Positions 1 through 6,768 are shown, counted from the first letter of the stretch. The stretch is DNA of 7,314 bases from Candidatus Cloacimonadota bacterium (GCA_029934195.1 JAOZMQ010000145.1:1-7314); one strand, 5' to 3'. Notes: a model not told the origin generated them from the letters alone. A program made the numbers and translations.

Positions 1-39
1 ATTTACGATGAATACTAAAAACCTGAATACAATTCTCAT
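1..39 (-). CDS. Start of an unidentified gene running off the left edge (N-terminus only)
   Basis: Only 13 codons lie in the window: MRIVFRFLVFIVN. The ATG at 39-37 is preceded by a perfect AGGAGG at 51-46 with a 6-base spacer, which is the main support for a real start. The basic residue followed by a hydrophobic run would suit a signal peptide or a first transmembrane helix, but too little is visible to name a family. It begins 57 bases after the stop of the broken DUF212 gene and is in the same direction, so it may be co-transcribed with it. The frame that continues the DUF212 homology also stays open through this start to the edge, so an alternative is that this segment is decayed DUF212 tail. 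Confidence 0.4.
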   Translation of the reverse strand, partial: MRIVFRFLVFIVN

Positions 40-96
40 AATCTACCTCCTTTGCATGAGCACTTTCCTTTGTTCGAATATTTTTTATTCTCTTAT

Positions 97-375
97 TTAA
101 GATAGCCGTTGTTTACCAACAGCTCGCCGCACTCCTGTGGCATCTATTGCAAAAATCATGCTTACAGCAAAAAGAACGGAATCTAAACCTTCTGATATTC
201 CAACTGCTGTTGCAAGAGAAGATACTGATGCAGAATGAGAACTTGGCATACTTCCGGTATCAAGATATTTGCTGAAATCTAATTTCTTTTCTTTGAAAAA
301 ATAGATTATTACTTTCAAAGTTTGTGCAATTATCAACGAAACAAAAACAATACCCATTATTTTGTTTCCAATCAT
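97..375 (-). CDS. Divergent PAP2 family (DUF212/YuiD-like) membrane protein, C-terminally broken by a frameshift; probable pseudogene
   Basis: The 92-residue frame carries the clear N-terminal half of the divergent PAP2 (DUF212, B. subtilis YuiD-like) family. It has a first membrane helix at about residues 5-25, the signature DTGSMPSSHSA at 39-49, a GISEGLDSVLFAV block, and DATGVRRAVGKQ at 78-89. The family function is not firmly established; the PSSHS motif resembles part of the PAP2 phosphatase site. Family members are usually about 140-160 residues, so roughly the last third is missing. The frame stops three codons after GKQ, but the expected continuation (TAILNKRIKNI) is present in the -1 frame at about 109-77, as if one base were lost near 105-111. 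About four residues typical of the family (like VITMF or IVMY before DATG) also appear absent between residues 76 and 78. The start at 375 has a GAAGG site about 7 bases upstream. The frameshift could be real decay or a sequencing error. Confidence 0.8.
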   Translation of the reverse strand: MIGNKIMGIVFVSLIIAQTLKVIIYFFKEKKLDFSKYLDTGSMPSSHSASVSSLATAVGISEGLDSVLFAVSMIFAIDATGVRRAVGKQRLS

Positions 376-409
376 TTAATACCTTCTTATAAATTCATAT
401 TTGTAGAGT

Positions 410-455
410 GATGATTCGAAGTATAATACTTGATTCTAAGCTACTTCGAATCATC
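410..455. repeat. 14-bp perfect inverted repeat (hairpin) between the barrel gene and the DUF212 gene
   Basis: GATGATTCGAAGTA at 410-423 is the exact reverse complement of TACTTCGAATCATC at 442-455, separated by an 18-base loop. It begins 15 bases after the stop of the outer-membrane barrel gene, so it sits where an operon terminator or a 3' RNA-stabilising hairpin would be expected. On the minus strand the downstream arm is followed by ACTCTACAAA rather than a T run, so it is not a standard intrinsic terminator for this operon. On the plus strand the following bases (CTCTTTATATTTT) are T-rich, but no plus-strand gene feeds it. It may act as a mRNA 3' end or processing element, or be a dispersed palindrome. 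Confidence 0.7.
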
Positions 456-470
456 CTCTTTATATTTTAA

Positions 471-1820
471 CTAAAAATTCACCTTAGTTTTAAGGTAAAC
501 ATCATCATAATCTTTCATTTTACCGAAAGTAGAAGATTTATTTCCTTCAATAATATATGCTCCAAAAATGAATTCTATATTATCATAAGGGGAATATGCG
601 ATTTCAGGAGAGAAAATAATAGCGTAATTATCTTCAAAGTTGTCATAATTTTTTACTTCTAAACCACCACTTAATGGAGTAATTTTTAATCTATCTTCAA
701 ATAACTTTTTTTCTAAACCAAACATATAATAATCTTCAATAGATTCTTCCTTTTCGTGAATAAATCCATGCAAATATTGAGTATTGATATAAATACCATT
801 TGTAAAAGTATAATCTGCACCGACAACATATTTTACATATGGGGCATCATCCAAAACGACGGATTCTTGAGTCCCCATTCCTAAACCGGAAAGATCAGTT
901 TCTTGAATAATTCTTTCAGGGAAAAAGATTGCAGATTCAGCCCAAACGCCAACATCTCCAACAGTTCCAGCCATATCAAATCCTACAATTTGCATTTTTG
1001 GGAAAATCATTTCTGTAGAAATCTCAACCGTTCCAACGGTATCAATCGGAGTAATGATAACTTTATTTATCAAAGGAAGGTCATCTCTTCCGTGAACATA
1101 ACTTAGCGAAAAATCATAATCAAATAAATTCCCGGCAACTTTAACACCTGTTGTTGCACTTTCTTTTATATTATTTTCCGGCAAAATTATTTTATCTGAG
1201 AAACTACCCAATGAAAGTCCTGTCGGTAAATCTAAACTTGGGGATAATGCGGTAGCCCAATTTCCTCCGGGGAAAACTGCGGGAGAAAATGACGGAATAA
1301 AAACAGCTGATAATTCGTAATCACCAAGATAATATTTTGTAGAAATTCCATCCGAAGCCAGATGCCTTCCAAAATCCCAAATATCTTCTAAATCATCAGG
1401 ATTTAGATTATCGGTCGGATTCAATTTATCAGCACTTCCCCAAGTAATTCGCTGTCTTCCTATTCGAACATCAAGATTTTCTGAAAATAAACCGTAAATA
1501 TCAAAATAACCTTCTTTCAGCTCAAACTTTTGAGGTGTTACCATCTTACTTTGAAATAAATCTGAACTTTTTTGAATGTTTGGAAATCCCAAAGATCTAA
1601 CCCAAAAATCAGAATAGAAATGAACATTATCAGATATATTTGCATCTAAATCTAAATCTAACCGATATTCCTGCCACGAAAAATCATTATTGTTTTTCAA
1701 ATACATTCGGTTATCAGTTTGAAAAGAGCCTCCAAAAATAATATTTGATTCTGCATATAAAGATAAAGAACCAAAAACTATTGTGATTATTGTTAGAGTT
1801 ATCAGATAATACTTTCTCAT
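471..1820 (-). CDS. Outer-membrane beta-barrel protein, DUF1302-like, last gene of the RND/LolA-like export operon
   Basis: This 449-residue protein has a signal peptide (MRKYY, then a hydrophobic core, likely cut after LYA at 23). The mature part alternates polar and hydrophobic residues throughout and ends in VNF, the C-terminal aromatic residue that outer-membrane barrels present to the BAM machinery. The segment GRQRITWGSADKLNPTDNLN (121-140) followed by the IPSFSPAVFP block (175-184), and later VVGADYTF and INTQYLHGF (about 332-353), resemble DUF1302-type porins that travel with RND permeases and LolA-like proteins. Its probable role is the outer-membrane acceptor or channel for cargo delivered by the LolA-like protein 16 bases upstream. 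The ATG at 1820 has a GAGG site with an 8-base spacer. The exact substrate is unknown, and assignment to DUF1302 rather than to a neighbouring barrel family is moderately sure. Confidence 0.8.
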   Translation of the reverse strand: MRKYYLITLTIITIVFGSLSLYAESNIIFGGSFQTDNRMYLKNNNDFSWQEYRLDLDLDANISDNVHFYSDFWVRSLGFPNIQKSSDLFQSKMVTPQKFELKEGYFDIYGLFSENLDVRIGRQRITWGSADKLNPTDNLNPDDLEDIWDFGRHLASDGISTKYYLGDYELSAVFIPSFSPAVFPGGNWATALSPSLDLPTGLSLGSFSDKIILPENNIKESATTGVKVAGNLFDYDFSLSYVHGRDDLPLINKVIITPIDTVGTVEISTEMIFPKMQIVGFDMAGTVGDVGVWAESAIFFPERIIQETDLSGLGMGTQESVVLDDAPYVKYVVGADYTFTNGIYINTQYLHGFIHEKEESIEDYYMFGLEKKLFEDRLKITPLSGGLEVKNYDNFEDNYAIIFSPEIAYSPYDNIEFIFGAYIIEGNKSSTFGKMKDYDDVYLKTKVNF

Positions 1821-1836
1821 AATTTTATCCTCACAT

Positions 1837-2589
1837 CTACTTACTTAGATTTCTTTTTGAAAATATATTATCTGAAAAAGCTGAATCGAATTTTACTGAA
1901 TCAATAATCATTTTTGTTTTATGCTTTGCTTTTAAGTCATTCATCTCAGATTCTTTAGCAATCCAGTATCCATTAACTTGCTCTATATTATTACGAGTCA
2001 TTATCTTGAATAGTTTATTTCCTCTATTGTAATGTTCCATTTTTGTTAGATAGAAATTGTCTGTTCTAATCCACATCATTAATCTTGAGTAATCAGTTTT
2101 TATTCCTTCTTTGGGAGTTAATTCTAACACATAATACTCTCCATCTTTTTTGATAAATTTAGGAATATATTTACTGGAATATCTTATTGCTTCCATATCT
2201 TCATAAGTGAAATCTGTACCTGCAAATTTGGTGTTTTTTACATGCGAAGCAATTCTTCTTACTTTCTTGAATGACGGTAAATAAAGATACATAACATCAT
2301 CTGGTAGCGAGAGAAAAGAAATTCCTTTTTGAGCTGCCGGAGAGAGAAATTTTACTAATCGTTTGTCGGCACCTTTTTGAATCATACTCATTTCGCGAGT
2401 TTTTTCTTTGCCCTTTTTGTCTGTTAGAATTAATTTTATTTTCAAATCCTGATCTTTGGGGGCATTGATTACATCGTCTGTCTTTTGTAGTATCTGAACG
2501 GCTGTTAGTTTGTTTTCTTCTGCCCAAATTGTGCCAATGCTTAAGCTTATGAGCAATAAAACGAGTGTTTTTTGAATAAGTGTTTTCAT
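1837..2589 (-). CDS. LolA-like outer membrane lipoprotein-sorting protein (periplasmic lipid carrier)
   Basis: This is a 250-residue secreted protein. Residues 1-23 form a signal peptide (MKTLIQK, a Leu/Ile core, cleavage after IWA). The mature protein matches the LolA-like family (PF17131/COG2834). Its diagnostic block YLPSFKKVRRIASHVKNTKF, followed by AGTDFTYEDME, lies at about residues 109-139, and a WIRTDNFYLTKMEH stretch comes later. Such proteins are single-domain half-barrels that bind lipid or acyl chains and carry them across the periplasm. In RND-linked operons they are thought to receive cargo from the permease. The start at 2589 is preferred because it has AAGGAG 6 bases upstream and opens a proper signal peptide. 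An upstream ATG at 2658 would add 23 lysine-rich residues ahead of the signal sequence and overlap the patatin gene. It lies 16 bases after the patatin stop and 16 bases before the barrel gene. Confidence 0.9.
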   Translation of the reverse strand: MKTLIQKTLVLLLISLSIGTIWAEENKLTAVQILQKTDDVINAPKDQDLKIKLILTDKKGKEKTREMSMIQKGADKRLVKFLSPAAQKGISFLSLPDDVMYLYLPSFKKVRRIASHVKNTKFAGTDFTYEDMEAIRYSSKYIPKFIKKDGEYYVLELTPKEGIKTDYSRLMMWIRTDNFYLTKMEHYNRGNKLFKIMTRNNIEQVNGYWIAKESEMNDLKAKHKTKMIIDSVKFDSAFSDNIFSKRNLSK

Positions 2590-2595
2590 TGTTGT

Positions 2596-2601
2596 CTCCT
2601 T
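2596..2601 (-). promoter_or_regulatory. Ribosome binding site deciding the LolA-like start
   Basis: AAGGAG on the minus strand lies 6 bases before the ATG at 2589, in the short gap after the patatin stop codon. It supports the shorter start with an intact signal peptide over the in-frame ATG at 2658 inside the patatin gene. Confidence 0.75.
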
Positions 2602-2605
2602 TAGT

Positions 2606-3523
2606 TTAGTTTTTTTCTTGGTTATGTAAAATTTCTTTAGCAGCTTTATATCCTTCATTGATTATCTTATCTGCTTTATGAAAATCAAATATGCTTATAT
2701 CTTTTACTTTCGGCTCAATTACGATATTCGGCTTATATAATTCGACAGATAACTTTATTAACTTTTCCTCAATGATTTGAACTGACTGATTGAATATTCT
2801 TCTCATTCCCGGAAAATCTTGTTTTTCTTTTTGTTTGATAAAGTTTTTTATCCACTTGTTATCAATAATAAAGTCTTCAAATTTTCTTTTTAGAATCGGA
2901 ATAATTTCTGAGGAATTCTCTAACTCCATTTTATTATTTAATGGTTCATTGTCTTCTGAGTCCTCCTTTTCTTGGGATGATAAGATATTAACTGCAATAA
3001 TATAATCTGCTCCCATTTTACGAGTAACATTGATTGGCAGAGGGTTTACAAGCCCACCATCTACAAGAACAATATTATTCAATATTGCAGGTTGAAAAAC
3101 GATAGGAATTGAAATACTTGCACGAATAGCTTCTGAGAGTTTACCTTTATTTAGATGAATTTCTTCTCCTGTAATAATGTCGGATGCTATTGCTATAAAT
3201 GGAATTTTAAAATCCTCAATATATTTGTTCCCAAATTTTGAGATTAAAAATTCTTCTACTTTTGTCCCTGATACAAAACCTGATTTTCCAAGACTGGGAG
3301 AAAAAAGTTTTGCAGTAGATGTTATATCACTTTCCAAAGCAATCTCTTCAATTTCTTTAATGCTCATTCCGCTGGCATAAGCTCCACCTATTAACGCTCC
3401 AATGCTTGAACCCGCGATAAAATCAATTTGTATGCCTTCTTCTTCCAAATATTTTATCACACCAATATGAGATAATCCTTTGGCTCCACCACTTCCTAAA
3501 CAAAGTCCTACTTTTTTCATCAT
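2606..3523 (-). CDS. Patatin-like phospholipase (RssA/COG1752-type acyl hydrolase)
   Basis: The 305-residue protein has the complete patatin catalytic set. There is a glycine-rich oxyanion loop GSGGAKG (10-16), a nucleophile elbow GSSIG with Ser40 (38-42), RASISIPIVFQP (134-145), and DGG with Asp155 in DGGLVNPLP (155-163). Patatins are Ser-Asp dyad lipid acyl hydrolases. There is no signal peptide, POTRA or barrel domain, so it should act in the cytoplasm or at the inner leaflet, unlike PlpD/FplA-type autotransported patatins. Residues after about 180 are charged and lysine/glutamate-rich with no recognisable domain. The first ATG overlaps the permease stop as ATGA, and a GGAG site 7 bases upstream lies inside the permease gene, so the two are translationally coupled. 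A second ATG follows immediately (MM), so the start may be one codon later. The coupling suggests that it supplies or edits the lipid moved by this export system. Confidence 0.93.
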   Translation of the reverse strand: MMKKVGLCLGSGGAKGLSHIGVIKYLEEEGIQIDFIAGSSIGALIGGAYASGMSIKEIEEIALESDITSTAKLFSPSLGKSGFVSGTKVEEFLISKFGNKYIEDFKIPFIAIASDIITGEEIHLNKGKLSEAIRASISIPIVFQPAILNNIVLVDGGLVNPLPINVTRKMGADYIIAVNILSSQEKEDSEDNEPLNNKMELENSSEIIPILKRKFEDFIIDNKWIKNFIKQKEKQDFPGMRRIFNQSVQIIEEKLIKLSVELYKPNIVIEPKVKDISIFDFHKADKIINEGYKAAKEILHNQEKN

Positions 3524-5853
3524 TTTTTTTCTCCATTATTATTTAATCCTACTGTATAAGCTAAAGTTCTTGTACTTTTTATGACTTTAGTTTTAATCTC
3601 TGACCAATCACCCATAAATTTTGCTTTTGTAATAATGATAATTGCCGGTAAGATAGTTATTGCCCCGATTCCTGAACCAATCATTGTAATAGCTACCAGA
3701 ATTCCAAATCGTTGTAATGGAATCAAATTTGCGAACATTAGAACTAAAAAACCTAACATTACAGTCACTACATTTATTACTATTGCTTTTCCTGTAGTTT
3801 CCAATGTTATTTCTAAAGCTTCCAATTCTATATGATTTTTCGCAAATTCTTTTTTGAACCGATTTATAAAATGAATTGAATAATCTATTCCAATTCCAAT
3901 GGAAATACTGCCTACAAGAACAGTAGCAATATCAAGAGGAATTTTGAAATATCCCATTACCCCAAAAATACTTGCTATCGTAAAGAATATAGGAATCAAG
4001 CCTACTAATCCACCACTCACCGAATGCATTTGCACCATCATAATTAGAAAAATTAGGACTAATGCAATAATAAGACTTTGAATTTGACTTTTTATCATAC
4101 TATCATCTAACTTCTTATAGATTAAATGCATTCCGGTTTGAGTAAAGGTAAAGTTGGGATTATCCAAATTATCTATATATGCTTTAACATCCTTAACTAA
4201 TTGATCTATTCTCTTTGTATCTATCGATATAATTGTTGCTTGAATAATTGCTTCTGTATAATCAGAATTTACTAATTGACTCATTATGTCTTCACCTTCC
4301 AACATAAACCAAAGGTTTGTAATTTTTTCTTTACTATCAGGAATTACTTTTCCATCACCCATTACATTATTCATTTCTTCAATTAAATCAGCAACAGATT
4401 GAGGATTTTTGACATCGCCTTGACTATCTAAAAAATCTTCAAATTTTTTCATTTCTTTTAAAACATCCGGAGATTGAATATCACCTTTTACAATAATTTG
4501 TATGGGGATAGAACCTCCGAATTTATGCTCCATCATTCTTTCGGTTAATCTGATGTTTGTACCTTTTTTGAAATATTCTAACATATCAACACTTCTTTGA
4601 ATTTTAGGGATTCCTAAAATGCCAATAACAAAGAATATAATTCCAAGAATTATTATAAGTTTCTCATTTTTAAGAACAAAAATACTTATTTTATCCATAA
4701 ATAAAATAATACCTTTTTTATTCTTTGATTTCATTGAATGAGATAATTTTTTCACAGGAAGTAGTGATAAAACAGATGGAACAAAAGTTAGTGAAATGAT
4801 AAGTGCAAATAAGATTCCCAAGGCGGAGAATAACCCAAAATCTCGTATCATTTCAAGATATGAACCAAAAATAAAAGCTACAAAACCTACAATAGTTGTA
4901 ATTGAAGCTAATAAAACTGGAAATGAAATTTCTGATAGAGCTTGTTTTGATTGCTCAATTCGTTTTGCATTAGAAGCGACAACTTCATTAAATTTGTTTA
5001 TTACATGAATACTATACGCACTTCCAACTGCCATTAGTATTACCGGAATAATATTTGAAATCACTGTTAGCGGAACATTGAAAATACTCATTACACCCAA
5101 AGTCCAAATTGAGCTAAACGCAACAGAAAGAAGAGGAAGGACAACACCTCTAACTGAATGAAAACTAGCAAATAAAGACAAAGCTATCAGCAAGCTAATA
5201 ATTGGAATTAAGAGACTTATGTCGTTTAGCATAATATTGCTTAAATCTATCAATTGAAATGGAATACCTCCATAAAGTGCTTTAACTGATAAATCTTTGT
5301 TATTGATGATTTCTTTTATTTCTTTTGCTACTTTAATTTTATCTGCTTCTGAATCCAATCGGCAAACAATTAAAGAAGATTTAGAATCTTCTGAAATTAA
5401 CTTTCCTCTATACATATCTTTAGAAAATGTATATTTTTTTATTGCCTGAAGTTCTTCAAGAGATTCCGGTAACTCATACTCATCAATTAATTTCCCAATT
5501 TCTATCCCACCAAATTCATCGTCTTTTATATTGAGAACATTGGTTAAACTCGTTACATAAGAAACTCCGTCTAACATTTGAATGTCGGCAGTAATTTCCT
5601 GAATATTACGGATTACATCCTTTTGAAAGATTTCATCCGCTTCAATTGCTACAATAGCAATTTGATTGCCCCCATATTCTTCTCCAATATAATTGAATAA
5701 TTGAACAACCGGATCACTTTTTGGGAAGTAACTTACGATATCCGGATTTATAGTTAAATTTTTCAATGAATACCCGAAGAAAAGGGTTAGTAACACTACT
5801 CCAATAATTATCCCAATACGGAATTTGATAATTAGTGATGCTAATTTTTTCAT
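3520..5853 (-). CDS. RND superfamily permease, MMPL family (COG1033-type exporter)
   Basis: At 777 residues with two similar halves, this is a compact MMPL-type RND permease. TM1 is at about 12-30, followed by a periplasmic loop (about 32-205) and TM2-6 (about 212-366). TM7 is at about 398-417, followed by a second loop (about 420-588), TM8-12 (about 592-742) and a short cytoplasmic tail. Both TM4 and TM10 carry the expected Y-SIH---F signature: GSAYSIHVINKF (277-288) and GIDYSIHFINRF (655-666). Only the second has the aspartate (Asp657) expected for proton relay; the first has Ala279 at that position. COG1033-type proteins of this size typically move hydrophobic or lipid molecules and partner with LolA-like periplasmic proteins. 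They differ from the roughly 1000-residue TolC-dependent AcrB class, and no membrane-fusion protein is present here. The start at 5853 has AGGAG with a 5-base spacer. The 3' end overlaps the patatin gene. Confidence 0.93.
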   Translation of the reverse strand: MKKLASLIIKFRIGIIIGVVLLTLFFGYSLKNLTINPDIVSYFPKSDPVVQLFNYIGEEYGGNQIAIVAIEADEIFQKDVIRNIQEITADIQMLDGVSYVTSLTNVLNIKDDEFGGIEIGKLIDEYELPESLEELQAIKKYTFSKDMYRGKLISEDSKSSLIVCRLDSEADKIKVAKEIKEIINNKDLSVKALYGGIPFQLIDLSNIMLNDISLLIPIISLLIALSLFASFHSVRGVVLPLLSVAFSSIWTLGVMSIFNVPLTVISNIIPVILMAVGSAYSIHVINKFNEVVASNAKRIEQSKQALSEISFPVLLASITTIVGFVAFIFGSYLEMIRDFGLFSALGILFALIISLTFVPSVLSLLPVKKLSHSMKSKNKKGIILFMDKISIFVLKNEKLIIILGIIFFVIGILGIPKIQRSVDMLEYFKKGTNIRLTERMMEHKFGGSIPIQIIVKGDIQSPDVLKEMKKFEDFLDSQGDVKNPQSVADLIEEMNNVMGDGKVIPDSKEKITNLWFMLEGEDIMSQLVNSDYTEAIIQATIISIDTKRIDQLVKDVKAYIDNLDNPNFTFTQTGMHLIYKKLDDSMIKSQIQSLIIALVLIFLIMMVQMHSVSGGLVGLIPIFFTIASIFGVMGYFKIPLDIATVLVGSISIGIGIDYSIHFINRFKKEFAKNHIELEALEITLETTGKAIVINVVTVMLGFLVLMFANLIPLQRFGILVAITMIGSGIGAITILPAIIIITKAKFMGDWSEIKTKVIKSTRTLAYTVGLNNNGEKK

Positions 5854-5910
5854 TTTTTCTCCTATTATTTTTATAATTTAATATCTCAATTTAGTTTCTG
5901 AATCTCTAAT

Positions 5911-6042
5911 TTATGAAAAATCAATATCAAAGCTCTCACCGAAAATTATAGTCAGTTTATATAAAATATAAACTGATATTGTCGCTAAAGATAGAAAAGT
6001 ACCGATACTTCCGACCAAAAAAATATTGTTCCTAATTTTCAT
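5911..6042 (-). CDS. Small single-helix membrane protein, family not recognised
   Basis: This 43-residue frame reads MKIRNN, then a hydrophobic helix at about residues 8-29, then YKLTIIFGESFDIDFS with an acidic tail. The positively charged N-terminus predicts N-in, C-out topology, with the acidic tail in the periplasm. Its reality is supported by an excellent site, AAAGGAGG at 6057-6050, 7 bases before the ATG, and by its place between regulator and permease in the same direction, 57 bases before the permease start. The frame is open further upstream to an ATG at 6126 that overlaps the tetR stop as ATGA. That would give 71 residues, but the added 28 residues run across the candidate operator and look uncoded. 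It might be a small accessory subunit of the permease or a membrane-stress peptide; neither is shown by sequence. Confidence 0.6.
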   Translation of the reverse strand: MKIRNNIFLVGSIGTFLSLATISVYILYKLTIIFGESFDIDFS

Positions 6043-6049
6043 TTGAATT

Positions 6050-6057
6050 CCTCCTTT
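6050..6057 (-). promoter_or_regulatory. Strong ribosome binding site for the 43-residue membrane protein
   Basis: AAAGGAGG on the minus strand with a 7-base spacer to the ATG at 6042. It is one of the strongest sites in the window and the main argument for a short protein starting here instead of at 6126. Confidence 0.7.
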
Positions 6058-6077
6058 CAAAATTAATTTCCGTAAAC

Positions 6078-6102
6078 TCGAACATAACGGTTTTTTGTTC
6101 GA
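6078..6102. promoter_or_regulatory. Candidate TetR operator, site 1 (between regulator and transport genes)
   Basis: TCGAACA (6078-6084) and TGTTCGA (6096-6102) form a perfect 7-bp inverted repeat with an 11-base spacer, total 25 bp. The same 25-bp architecture recurs upstream of tetR at 6717-6741, with 19 of 25 positions identical. The site lies 20 bases after the tetR stop and 35 bases before the small-protein start. It could therefore control a secondary promoter for the transport genes or act as a roadblock to readthrough. Binding by the neighbouring regulator is inference. Confidence 0.55.
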
Positions 6103-6122
6103 TATATTGCCAAAAAAAATAC

Positions 6123-6701
6123 TCATCTTTTAACGATTCCATTGAAAAGTATTTCGAGAAGCTTATCGATATTAGATTCCATTTCAGGAATGGAGACTGT
6201 GATTGACCAAGAATATTCTAAACCTTTCAAAGCAGAGATGATAGCAAAAGCAGTTAGCTCAATATCTTTTATATTGAAAATTTTACTATCATTACCATAT
6301 TCTAAAATAGTTTGGATAGTACTTAATTCTTCTTGAGTATTTCTTTTTCGTAATTTTTCGATAAAAGCATAATGTTCAAGATATTCATCTTTTAAAGCAC
6401 TATGAATATTTGACATTTCTTTTAGGTATTTCATTCTATTTAATACATATGCTTTCATTTTCTTTTGAGGTGTAGTTTCTTGCTTTATAGATTCTTGAAT
6501 TTTTTCTCGTAAAAATCTATTTTCTTGATCTACAACTTCTTTGAACAAACTTTCTTTACTTTGAAAATAGTGATAAATAGAAGCTTTCCCAATTCTTGCA
6601 GATTTTGCAATTTCATCAACTGTTGTTTTTAAAAACCCAAACTTTGAAAATTTACTGCTTGCAGCTTCCATTATTATTCTTTTTTTATCATTAACTTTCA
6701 A
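6123..6701 (-). CDS. TetR/AcrR-family transcriptional regulator
   Basis: The 192-residue protein opens with the canonical TetR N-terminal domain: KKRIIMEAASSKFSKFGFLKTT, then the helix-turn-helix VDEIAKSARIGKASIYHYF (28-46) and SKESLF (48-53). The C-terminal all-helical ligand-binding and dimerisation domain is divergent, as is usual. The start is TTG at 6701, preceded by AGGAGGT with a 3-4 base spacer. The first ATG, at residue 11, would cut off the first helix of the DNA-binding domain, so TTG is preferred. It heads the operon and probably represses its own transcription and that of the permease genes through the paired inverted repeats at 6717-6741 and 6078-6102, with release by the transported lipid or a toxic amphiphile. 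The effector is unknown. Confidence 0.92.
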   Translation of the reverse strand: MKVNDKKRIIMEAASSKFSKFGFLKTTVDEIAKSARIGKASIYHYFQSKESLFKEVVDQENRFLREKIQESIKQETTPQKKMKAYVLNRMKYLKEMSNIHSALKDEYLEHYAFIEKLRKRNTQEELSTIQTILEYGNDSKIFNIKDIELTAFAIISALKGLEYSWSITVSIPEMESNIDKLLEILFNGIVKR

Positions 6702-6704
6702 CTT

Positions 6705-6711
6705 ACCTCCT
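6705..6711 (-). promoter_or_regulatory. Ribosome binding site supporting the TTG start of tetR
   Basis: AGGAGGT on the minus strand lies only 3 bases before the TTG codon at 6701 (4 after AGGAGG). The spacing is short, which together with the TTG codon suggests deliberately weak translation of the regulator. There is no other comparable site before the first in-frame ATG. Confidence 0.6.
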
Positions 6712-6716
6712 ATTTA

Positions 6717-6741
6717 TCGAACATTAGAGTTCTATATTCGA
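6717..6741. promoter_or_regulatory. Candidate TetR operator, site 2 (upstream of tetR, next to the promoter)
   Basis: TCGAACA (6717-6723) and TATTCGA (6735-6741) form an inverted repeat with 6 of 7 bases matched and an 11-base spacer. This is the same 25-bp frame as the site at 6078-6102. It sits directly downstream of the -35 box at 6768-6763 and abuts the expected -10 region, a typical position for autorepression. Confidence 0.6.
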
Positions 6742-6768
6742 GAAAATTTGTTAGCCTTTATTTGTCAA
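6740..6768 (-). promoter_or_regulatory. Probable sigma-70 promoter of the operon
   Basis: A perfect TTGACA lies at 6768-6763 on the minus strand. With a 16-base spacer the -10 candidate is TTTTCT (6746-6741), only a 3 of 6 match. No better -10 lies at the right distance. The location, about 65 bases before the tetR start and overlapping the candidate operator, fits an autoregulated promoter. Confidence 0.4.

Noticed and set aside
903..1106. Plus-strand open frame of 67 codons inside the barrel gene
   Set aside because: It is antisense to a well-supported gene, has no family resemblance and is low-complexity in composition. Other antisense frames at 2790-3005, 3177-3380, 3581-3835, 3899-4081, 4796-5008 and 6142-6336 were rejected for the same reason.
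2297..2527. Minus-strand second frame inside the LolA-like gene
   Set aside because: It is a shifted shadow of the real coding frame, rich in Arg/Ser/Lys, and has no start signal.
2590..2658. Longer LolA-like protein starting at the ATG at 2658
   Set aside because: It adds a lysine-rich stretch ahead of a good signal peptide, overlaps the patatin gene by about 50 bases, and has no ribosome binding site comparable to the AAGGAG before 2589.
6043..6126. 28-residue upstream extension of the small membrane protein
   Set aside because: The extension spans the candidate operator and lacks its own ribosome binding site. The ATGA overlap with tetR is the only support, so it is kept as an alternative, not the main call.
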